A stretch of DNA of 25,545 nt from Spirochaetaceae bacterium (GTDB lineage Bacteria > Spirochaetota > Spirochaetia > SZUA-6 > Bin103). The stretch's first letter is position 1. The number at the start of each line of letters is the position of its first letter. Below, piece by piece: positions 15,213 to 22,947 of this stretch. Location of the stretch: assembly GCA_028818385.1 (NCBI GenBank), contig JAPPNY010000137.1, positions 1 to 25,545 on the forward strand, written 5' to 3'. The position numbers and the translations under genes were made by a program. The notes below the pieces were generated by a model that had not been told where the DNA came from, made no database searches, and worked only from the letters and a program-made list of their open reading frames with translations.

Positions 15213-18200
15213 GGCGCCTGCCCCAAGGCGGCAGCCAGCCGCTTGAAGGCAGCGCTCCAACTCGTCGGATCGTCGAATCGAACGACCTCGAAACCAAGGT
15301 CATCCAGCGCCTGCAGGGCGGGACCGCCGGCGTCGTCGATGATCGCCGCAACGTAGTGCTTGCGCCAGACGCAGCGCACGGAGTGGTCCTCGGCCGCCAG
15401 CGGCTCCGGATCCGGCGCCGGAATCCCGCGCCGCAACGCTTCGGCCAACCAACGGCCTTCGCTCGCGTCTTCGCCGTCGACGGGCTGCGGCGTCTCCGAC
15501 GGCTGGTCCGCGCGTACCACCGTGCGGGCGCGCGCCAGGCGCAGCAGCAGCGAGCGAGCGTCCTCGTCGCGGCGGTCCAGAATCTCGTGGTCGGGCTGGT
15601 TGTAGTACGACATCAGGCACCGGTAGCAGGCGGCCACACACGCCGTCCCGTCGTCGGATAGGCCCGCCACGGACTCCGGCACGGCATCCTCGCCGGCCGC
15701 GAGATGCATGATCTGCAGCGCCGTGCGCGCCACCTCGGCGAGGCTGTTCTGCTGGCTCACCAGCCGCGTGAGCACGCCGGCGCCGCCTTCGGTGGCCTCG
15801 TAGAGCAGGAAGCCGTTGCGGACCTCGCGCGTGAGCATCGGTTCGGCGAGCATCTCCCCTTCCTCCAGTTGGAACATCGCCTCGATGCCGCGCAGGATCG
15901 CGTGCTGCACGGTGGCCATGGTGACTTCCGAAAGGTCGTCTCCGGCGGGCTGAAACAGGAGCGCGTTCCTGCGGTCCTGAACGCTGGGGACGATCCACTG
16001 CCGCGGCGAGGCGGTAGGATCGAGTGGATTCTCGTCCGCGTCGTCCTCGTTCTTGGCCCAGTACCCGGACACCGGATCGATGCGGAAGCCGAGCACCTTC
16101 TTGTCGGCTCGCCGGCGCAGCCCCTTGTTGAGGCGCGTGATCGTCGCCCCGGCGCCGTACGCCAGGAGCACGATCTCACCCTCCTCGTCGCGGGCCGTCG
16201 CGCGCCGTACGTCGATTTCCTGGTCGCGGATCGCCCACTCGAACGTCGTCTGCAGGTCGAAGCCCTGGCGCTGGCGCTCCTCGTCGTTCGCGGTGATCTG
16301 CTCGGCCGGCTGGGTGGCGACATTCTCGATCCGGTACGTGTTGCCGACCACCTCGGCGCTGCCGAGCGAGGCTCCGCAGGAGTGGCACGTCGACCGATCG
16401 TCGCCGAAGTGTCCCGCCCCGCAGTTCTCGCAGACGCGCACCGCCATGGTGGGCAGTTGCGCGTCCGGTGTGGCGGAATCCCGGTGACCGAGCGACAGGA
16501 GCGCGCGCACCACCCGGTGGGCGCGTCCCTCGTGGTAGACGAGGCTGCGCGGGCCGAACTCGGCGAGCGCGAGGAAGCGCGGCCGCTGCAGGTAGGTCTG
16601 CCGCCCGCTACCATCCCGGCCCGCCGGGACGTAGGCGAGCAGCGGCAGCCGGGGGAAGTTGTACCCGGGCAGGAAACCCTCGGTGGCGAGGTAGCGGTAG
16701 GTGTAGAAGTCGCTGGACAGCGCGCTGGTCCCACGCTGCAGCAGGTTGAGCTGGTCCACTGCCTGCGCGTGCCGGGTCTGCGCCGCCCGCTTCTCCCGGT
16801 AGGGGGTGGAGTAGTCGTCCATGGTCCGGCGCGCGGCGTCGCGCTGCTCCTCGGCCGCGGCAAAGAGGTCCCGCCAGCGGTGGAACGCGCCGTCGAAGCG
16901 CTCGGCGGCGGACGCCACGACGGCGTCCGCGTAGGCGTCCCGGCCTGGGTACCAAGGTGCGGTCTCAGGCGTGAGATCGCTTGCGACCAGGTCGAGGACG
17001 CGCCGAATCCGTTCGCCCGCGCGGTCGGCGACGCGGCTCTCCAGCAGTGCGGCCTGGAGGTCCGGGTCGAGGGGCCGGCTGGCGTCTTCGAGGGTGAGCA
17101 GCTCCGCGATGCAAGGGTCGAGCGGCTGGTCGACGCATGAGAGCCAGACCGCCTGCAAATGGCTGTCGAGCAAGTCCCGGTTGGCGAGCTCCAGCACCGG
17201 GGCGCGCACCTCGCCGTGGACCATCTCCTTGGGGTCGTGGAAGAAGTGCTGGTCGTGCGGGCTCTGCGAAGAAGCGTACGTGATCACCAGCGCGGCTTGT
17301 CCGCTCCGGCCCGCGCGGCCGCCGCGCTGGGCGTAGTTGGCCGGCGTCGGAGGCACGTTGCGCAGGTGGACGGCGTTGAGCGCCGCGATGTCGACGCCGA
17401 GCTCCATCGTCGGCGAGCAGAACAGCACCGGCAGGAACCGATTGGCCTCGCCGGCCTCGCGGAGCCGCTGTTCGTCCGCGGCAAGCTCATCGCGCTCGCG
17501 CTTGCCGAAGCGGAAGCGCTGCTCCCGGATCTCCCGATTGTCGGGATCCACCTGGGCGGTGTGCTCCCGCGCTTCGAACCCGAACAGCGGATGCATCGGG
17601 ACGCGCAGCATCGTCGCGAGATTGGCGTACAGGTCGCGGAAGAAGGCGTTGCGATGGGAGTCACCGCCGTCCGCCGACACGTCGTCCAATCGGAACAGGA
17701 CGCAGGCGTCATTGAGGCGCCAGCCTGGCTGATCGAACGGCGTGCCTTCCTCCGACACCAAGCCGTGCGTCGCGGCTGCACGGAGAAGATCCTCGACGAG
17801 CCGGTCGAACTCCTTCGACTTCAGGTCGCGGATGGATGCGTCGCCCCAGAGCGTGGTCGAGCGCAGCGTCCGTCCGAGACCGCTTCGGGATCCGCCGCGC
17901 ACGATCAGATCCGTGTCGCGGAGCGTGCTGGCCCGGCGCGTGGGCGCGACCACCATCAGCCAACGCGCGCCTCGCGGATTCTCGTCATCTCGCAGGCCCC
18001 ACGGCGACTGGATACGACTGTGCGACTTCGCCACCAACTGCTCGATGACGGCGGCGTCGAGCACCTGGCTGCGGATCGCCATCCACTTCCGCATGTGGTC
18101 GAGCAGCTCGCGATAGACCTCTGTGCGGACCGCGCGGCCGGCCTGTTGCAGCAGAGGGTCCGAGTCGGTGAACAGCTCGTCGTCCGCGGCCAGGTCGTCA

Positions 18201-20539
18201 AGGCCGAGGTACTCCACCCGGACCATGTCGAGTTGCTCCAGGTTCGGGTTGGTGTAGCGCCAGCCGCGCCGCTGATCGAACCAGACGCGATAGGCGAGCA
18301 CCTGCCGGAGCGTGCCCTCGGCCTCCTGCAAGTTGAAGCCGCGCAGCGCAGGCTCCAGCAGCCACTCGGCGCGGATCTGCGCGTCCGACCGGTCGAAGCC
18401 CAGCGTGCGCTGCACGGCGGCGCCCAGCGCGTCGCTGCGGAGCCCGTTCGAGCCGGCGTCGTGCAGCGCCCCGAGGAACCCCGCGCGCACGAGGCTCACG
18501 AACAGGAAGTCGTTGAAGTGCCCGGCCTGCAGGGCGGCGTCCTGGCGGTTGTCGGTGAAGCCGAGGATCTTTCGCGTGTAGCGGTGCATCCCCGACTCGA
18601 CGCCGTGCATCCAGCGCAGCGTGCTGGCGACGAGTACGGTGGTCGCCGAGCTGCGCCCCTCCGCCGACAGCGAGGCCAGGCGCGTGCGATCGCGCGCCGC
18701 ACCGCCCTGCGTGTTTCCGCAGCGCAGGCAGAGTCGGAATTTGCCGGGCAGGAACCACGCCGCCGTTCCCGTGCCGACGTGCCCGTCGGGCGCGACCTGG
18801 ACGCGCCGCGCGCGCGCGTCGCGGTAGTACCTCTTGAGCCGCGGGTTGCCTCCGGCGTCGAACTCCAGCCAAGTCTCAGGGTAGTCATCGTCGCGGTCGG
18901 CGAACGTGAAGTCGGGATCGCCAGGCGGGTGCAGCGTCAGGAAGCCGAATATCTCGTCCTCGGGCTGCGCCTCGTCGGCCTCGTCCTGCCGGGTCGGCGG
19001 GGCGTCGTCGATGTCACGCGCGAGGAACACCTCCTCGCCCTCCTGCTCCGCGAGCCGCACCGGGTGATACTCGTGCCCGCACTCACGACAGAAGTGCACG
19101 GCGTAGAGACGCTTGCCAGGGTGGCCGGGAAGAAACTGCTGGCCATCCACCGTCACCGTGCGTGTGCCGGGCGGTTCGATCGTCCCGTAAGCGTGGCCGG
19201 CGCCCGAGATGAACTGGTGGAGCTTGAACGAGTAGAAGCTGTCCTCGCTTGATTCGGGGTTCGCGGTGCGTGCCTGCTCGGGGATGCTCGACACGAGCAG
19301 AAGATCGCGCAGCGCCCTGCCGCAGGCGGCTTCGGGTCGACCCGACTCCGCCGCCAGCCGGTCCACGGCATCGGTCACCGTCATCGGCTTCGCCCGGACC
19401 CAGCGCTGATCGACCTCCGAGAACGAGATGCCGAGCCGCGTCTCCACCCACACCGCGAGCGGGTGCGCCCGTAGCGCCGCGTCGGAGAGATCAGCCGCGA
19501 CGCCGGCATCGATGGCCGCGCCGAGGTCGGGCCGTACCGAGTCGGCCGTCGCGGTCGAAACCGTGGTGCGTTCCAGCGTCTCGGCGATGACGTTGCTGTC
19601 GGCGACCGGGACTCCGAACAGCTTCGCGGCCACGCCCGCGACCACCCGGCTCTTGTCCTCCAGCGATCCTTCGCTCGCCATCGTGGCCGAGGTGCCGATG
19701 CACAGGAGCTTCTCCGGCTGGAGGCGCTCACGGACCCGTCGCACCAGCAGCGCCACGTCCGCGCCCTGGCGGCCGCGGTACGTGTGCAACTCGTCCAGGA
19801 CCAGGAAGCGAAGGCCCGCGCAGTTGCCGATGACCCGGCGGTCGAGATCGTCCTGCCGCGTCATCAGGAGTTCCAGCATCATGAAGTTGGTCAGGAGAAT
19901 GTCCGGGGGCTCGTCCGCAACCCGCTTTCGCTCGTCCCGGTCCTCCTGGCCCGTGTAGCGCGCGAACGTGATCGGCCGTTCTCCGGGCACCTGGTCGATG
20001 AACTTGCTCAGTTCCTCCATCTGCGAGTTCGCCAGCGCGTTCATCGGGTACACGACGATGGCGTGCGTGCGCCGCCGGGTCGTCTGCCGCGTGGCCAGCA
20101 CGTGGCTGACGATGGGAATGAAGAAGCAGAGCGACTTCCCGGATCCCGTCCCGGTCGTCACCACGAAGCTCTCGCCCTCGGCGGAGAGCGCGATCGCCTG
20201 CTCCTGGTGCTTGTAGAGGATCAGCGGCTGACCGTCCGCGCGGAAGATGTCCGCACAACCGGGATGCAGGACGCCGTCTGCAGCCAGCGTGCCGACGTCC
20301 GTCGAGCGCTTGTAGCTGGGGTTGATCTGAATCAGTGGCTCGGGCCAGTAGCGATTCTCCGCGTAGATCGCCTCAACCTGCTCGCGGATGTCCTCAGCGT
20401 GAATCGTAGTGAACGAGGTGGCGAAGCGCCGGTACTCCTCGACCACGCTGTCGCGGAGCGCAAAGACGTCGAGCACCGGTGCCCTGCCGGCCCCCGGACC
20501 GTCCGAGCTCGGGGTTGATGAGTTAATCCGCGTGCTCAC
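15209..20539 (-). CDS. drmA-like: DEAD/DEAH helicase with DUF1998/MZB zinc-binding region (DrmA/DrmB-like fusion)
   Basis: This 1776-residue protein is the first gene of the operon. It has a Q-like motif (YKHQEQAI, 109-116), Walker A TGTGSGKS (129-136), DELH (249-252), TSATM (283-287) and QRGGRAGRSGQ (about 1070-1080), so both RecA lobes are intact. Long insertions carry cysteine clusters (CRECGHEYH, CLRCGN, and CENCGAGHFGD with CHSCGAS). Near 1630-1680 is a DUF1998/MZB-type segment (CVAACYRCLMSYYNQPDHEILDR) as in MrfA/YprA and DISARM DrmB. The last 90 residues (ending DDLGFEVVRFDDPTSW) resemble the C-terminal edge of the nuclease-like tails of such helicases, but I see no catalytic residues. 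In class 1 DISARM these activities are split between DrmA and DrmB. The GTG start at 20539 has AGGAG (minus strand, 20555-20551) 11 bases upstream. Confidence 0.88.
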   Translation of the reverse strand: MSTRINSSTPSSDGPGAGRAPVLDVFALRDSVVEEYRRFATSFTTIHAEDIREQVEAIYAENRYWPEPLIQINPSYKRSTDVGTLAADGVLHPGCADIFRADGQPLILYKHQEQAIALSAEGESFVVTTGTGSGKSLCFFIPIVSHVLATRQTTRRRTHAIVVYPMNALANSQMEELSKFIDQVPGERPITFARYTGQEDRDERKRVADEPPDILLTNFMMLELLMTRQDDLDRRVIGNCAGLRFLVLDELHTYRGRQGADVALLVRRVRERLQPEKLLCIGTSATMASEGSLEDKSRVVAGVAAKLFGVPVADSNVIAETLERTTVSTATADSVRPDLGAAIDAGVAADLSDAALRAHPLAVWVETRLGISFSEVDQRWVRAKPMTVTDAVDRLAAESGRPEAACGRALRDLLLVSSIPEQARTANPESSEDSFYSFKLHQFISGAGHAYGTIEPPGTRTVTVDGQQFLPGHPGKRLYAVHFCRECGHEYHPVRLAEQEGEEVFLARDIDDAPPTRQDEADEAQPEDEIFGFLTLHPPGDPDFTFADRDDDYPETWLEFDAGGNPRLKRYYRDARARRVQVAPDGHVGTGTAAWFLPGKFRLCLRCGNTQGGAARDRTRLASLSAEGRSSATTVLVASTLRWMHGVESGMHRYTRKILGFTDNRQDAALQAGHFNDFLFVSLVRAGFLGALHDAGSNGLRSDALGAAVQRTLGFDRSDAQIRAEWLLEPALRGFNLQEAEGTLRQVLAYRVWFDQRRGWRYTNPNLEQLDMVRVEYLGLDDLAADDELFTDSDPLLQQAGRAVRTEVYRELLDHMRKWMAIRSQVLDAAVIEQLVAKSHSRIQSPWGLRDDENPRGARWLMVVAPTRRASTLRDTDLIVRGGSRSGLGRTLRSTTLWGDASIRDLKSKEFDRLVEDLLRAAATHGLVSEEGTPFDQPGWRLNDACVLFRLDDVSADGGDSHRNAFFRDLYANLATMLRVPMHPLFGFEAREHTAQVDPDNREIREQRFRFGKRERDELAADEQRLREAGEANRFLPVLFCSPTMELGVDIAALNAVHLRNVPPTPANYAQRGGRAGRSGQAALVITYASSQSPHDQHFFHDPKEMVHGEVRAPVLELANRDLLDSHLQAVWLSCVDQPLDPCIAELLTLEDASRPLDPDLQAALLESRVADRAGERIRRVLDLVASDLTPETAPWYPGRDAYADAVVASAAERFDGAFHRWRDLFAAAEEQRDAARRTMDDYSTPYREKRAAQTRHAQAVDQLNLLQRGTSALSSDFYTYRYLATEGFLPGYNFPRLPLLAYVPAGRDGSGRQTYLQRPRFLALAEFGPRSLVYHEGRAHRVVRALLSLGHRDSATPDAQLPTMAVRVCENCGAGHFGDDRSTCHSCGASLGSAEVVGNTYRIENVATQPAEQITANDEERQRQGFDLQTTFEWAIRDQEIDVRRATARDEEGEIVLLAYGAGATITRLNKGLRRRADKKVLGFRIDPVSGYWAKNEDDADENPLDPTASPRQWIVPSVQDRRNALLFQPAGDDLSEVTMATVQHAILRGIEAMFQLEEGEMLAEPMLTREVRNGFLLYEATEGGAGVLTRLVSQQNSLAEVARTALQIMHLAAGEDAVPESVAGLSDDGTACVAACYRCLMSYYNQPDHEILDRRDEDARSLLLRLARARTVVRADQPSETPQPVDGEDASEGRWLAEALRRGIPAPDPEPLAAEDHSVRCVWRKHYVAAIIDDAGGPALQALDDLGFEVVRFDDPTSWSAAFKRLAAALGQAP

Positions 20540-21216
20540 CGAGTCTGCATCTCCTGACTTGCGATCGTGCCACGTAAGCAGCCGGCTAAGCGAGGCTGAG
20601 GCCCGTCGAGCCCCTCAGACGACCATCGTCACTTGGCATCGGCAACCCCTTCTCCGGCGCGATCGCGTTCGGAGTCATGACGGCCACACCCATGGCTCGA
20701 TCACGCCCGCGGGCGACCGCGACACCGCGCCCCACCCCAATCTGCTGGCGCACATCGTCGGAGGCTTGTCCGGTCACCGACGACGGATTCAAGGCGTCCG
20801 CATCAGGGCCAAGGACATCACCTTCTTCCAGCCCACCGCACGGCCCTGGTGACGGCCCGGCAGGCCGAAGAGACCTTCCGCTTCGGTGACCGGTAGCTCG
20901 TTCGAACTCAAGGCGCTCAACGCACAAACCGGGGGTGCCATGGCCGACATGGACGGAATGATGCAGACGCGCAAGGTGCGATTAGCGAGCGGGGACGAGA
21001 TGTTGCCGAACTTGAAAAAGCCAGCGCCAATTACCGGGTCAAACTCCCGCGCCGGGTTGGTGATCACGGTGGGGTGCCCTCGTCGCGATAGATTCATAGG
21101 TGAGGCTTGCTTCCCAGGGCCGGATCTTCCTGAGGCAATGCACCGCCTTGACAGAAGCTCTCTATGCATATTAGTCTCAGCGCCAATGCTCTACCATCGG
21201 TGACAGGTTGCTGAAA
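20540..21216. other. Divergent intergenic region, no convincing gene
   Basis: This stretch separates the minus-strand operon from the plus-strand SUMF1-domain gene, so it should hold promoters for both. The Shine-Dalgarno sequence of the helicase gene (AGGAG, 20551-20555) and a weak CAGG before 21217 are present. I found no good -35/-10 pair for either direction. Small frames on both strands (for example plus 20886-21203 and minus 20789-21169) show no motif and no clear ribosome site. A conserved-looking plus-strand stretch around 20690-20850 (GHTHGSITPAGDRD in one frame) could be a decayed gene but is not identifiable. Confidence 0.5.
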
Positions 21217-22947
21217 ATGCCTTACAGCGAAGACAAGCCACTCAGATCCTCGTCGACTCGGACCGCTGTTCACCTCGTTCTCCTGTCGTTGTTCTTGACA
21301 GTCCCGCTCCACGTGTATCCTGAATTGGCTGATAGTGCGTTCTACCGCGCTGCCAAACACCTACATCTGCACGACATTAACGTATTTCTGGAATCCTTTT
21401 CCGCGTCCTCCAGCTCCTCGCCGACGCCGTTTCGCAAGCTTCTCGAACGCGAATCCCCTCCGATAGCCGACATTGTGGACCTGGTGGCGCGACACGCGAA
21501 CCCGGAACACCGACCGAGCGTGAATCGAATCCAGAGGATTGTCAGCCAGCACCATGTCGACAACAACCACCCGAAGGATCTATTCCATGGCGTGCTCCAC
21601 GAGTGGCTAACTGATTTGGTACAAGATCACACTACTGTAGCACCGGAAGACTTTCCTGAAAAACGCGCCTATCTCCCTCGTCCTTACTCATATAATAGCG
21701 TCCCGAAACTTTCTGAATACGTGAAATCACATCGAGAACGAGAAATAGTCCCGCAATATGGCCAGTCACTTTCCTACTCCCGTGAGCCCCGAGGCGCGCC
21801 ACCGACAGATCACGTCAATGTTGAACCCGTTACGCCGACAGAGCACGCCTTGTTCGAAGTGATTCTGACCGACTTCCTCATCGACCGCGCCGTTGAGGAA
21901 GTCATTACAAGCTCTTTAGGTAAGACGATCAAAGAGCTCGCGAAACACGATGCTGCGTACCTCGTTCAAGCCATGAGAGCTGTCTTCGAACAACACGACC
22001 TCGCACGCGACTTCCAGTCCCTGCTTCCTGCATTTCGCGCCGCAGCCGCAGATGACCTGCAACAACTGCCAACCCGACTAATGCAAATGCCGGCGTTCTC
22101 ATCCGAGGCTCTCGTTTCACAATTCGCTCTTTTTGAGTCGATAGTAAGCGGATCGATTCCTTCGCATGCCTTCTCTCTTTGGCCAAGTGGCAACGGGGTC
22201 CCGACGACGAGGAAGCGCGGCATCTGCGACGAAGTCCACCTGATCGCCCTGTTGGCAAGAGAATGGCTCCATTACCGCACCTATTCCGACACGCCTTGGA
22301 ACGACATAGTGATCGGTGGCTTCTCGCTGTCATCGATACGGACGCACAGGGCCGAACGGGCAACTCAGCCAGTCTTCATGGACATACTGTTCGCCGAGAG
22401 TCCGTGTCGGCGTGATGCCGACGCTTCAGCACATCTCTATCTCGAAGAGAGCGCAGCGTTTTTTGAGCTGGTTGAGAGCGTTTTTGGCCAATTCGTCCGC
22501 ATGGAGAACGAAATGCGACGGGCGGTGCTTTCGCCGTCGAACGAGAAACCCGAGCCGATGGCGATAGCCGATGTGATAAGCCTCGCGGTTGATACGATTG
22601 AGCTGGTCGAGAATTACTTTCACGACGTGGGGACAGAGCGAGAACGTCGTCGTCTATGGCGCAGGATGTACCTGTCCACCATTGAGCACCGGTATACGGA
22701 TGCATTGGCGGCCGCGTTACGGTACATCGATCTGACCGGCACCGGAATCGGAGCGAACGCGAGGAGGCTGATGGCGCTTGGGGCGAATATCGTCGGAGCG
22801 CAGACCGGCGACGAGCTCTCACACTTCGGGCACCAGCGACCTCCGACAGCCGTTTGGTGCTGCACGTGCCGCAGTCGGAGTACTATTCCGGAGGCGAGAT
22901 TGCGATCGATCTCCGTAAGGACTCGACCAATGCTAGCACGCAGTTGA
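21217..22947 (+). CDS. Hypothetical secreted or anchored helical protein, 5' part of a frameshifted SUMF1-domain gene
   Basis: The 576-residue frame starts at the ATG at 21217, with CAGG nine bases upstream; a TTG at 21208 is the alternative. Residues about 15-32 (TAVHLVLLSLFLTVPLHVY) form a signal peptide or membrane anchor after a short basic start. The next 500 residues are mainly helical and unrecognised, with a Ser-rich loop (SASSSSSPT). After about 22818 the frame turns Arg/Cys/Ser-rich and loses protein character. At that point the -1 frame takes over with a Calx-beta-like strand pattern (LTLRAPATSDSRLVLHV). Restoring one base near 22816 in the CTCTC run would read GDELLTLRAPATSDS and fuse this frame to the SUMF1 frame as a 1153-residue protein. 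The first 535 residues should be genuine coding sequence; the last 42 codons are probably out of frame. Confidence 0.65.
   Translation: MPYSEDKPLRSSSTRTAVHLVLLSLFLTVPLHVYPELADSAFYRAAKHLHLHDINVFLESFSASSSSSPTPFRKLLERESPPIADIVDLVARHANPEHRPSVNRIQRIVSQHHVDNNHPKDLFHGVLHEWLTDLVQDHTTVAPEDFPEKRAYLPRPYSYNSVPKLSEYVKSHREREIVPQYGQSLSYSREPRGAPPTDHVNVEPVTPTEHALFEVILTDFLIDRAVEEVITSSLGKTIKELAKHDAAYLVQAMRAVFEQHDLARDFQSLLPAFRAAAADDLQQLPTRLMQMPAFSSEALVSQFALFESIVSGSIPSHAFSLWPSGNGVPTTRKRGICDEVHLIALLAREWLHYRTYSDTPWNDIVIGGFSLSSIRTHRAERATQPVFMDILFAESPCRRDADASAHLYLEESAAFFELVESVFGQFVRMENEMRRAVLSPSNEKPEPMAIADVISLAVDTIELVENYFHDVGTERERRRLWRRMYLSTIEHRYTDALAAALRYIDLTGTGIGANARRLMALGANIVGAQTGDELSHFGHQRPPTAVWCCTCRSRSTIPEARLRSISVRTRPMLARS

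Noticed and set aside
12375..15356. Plus-strand frame of 993 codons opposite the SNF2 gene, overlapping the previous antisense frame by four bases
   Set aside because: Same antisense effect. The apparent coupling is chance, and the minus strand carries all helicase motifs.
15704..19252. Long plus-strand frames (15704-17140 and 17159-19252) opposite the DrmA-like gene
   Set aside because: Low-complexity shadow translation without domains. The helicase motifs on the other strand explain the open frames.
20409..21203. Small frames in the divergent region, including a plus frame with GHTHG and a Met-rich plus frame at 20886
   Set aside because: Considered as a PAAR-like or decayed gene, but no consistent frame, no ribosome site and no recognised motif.
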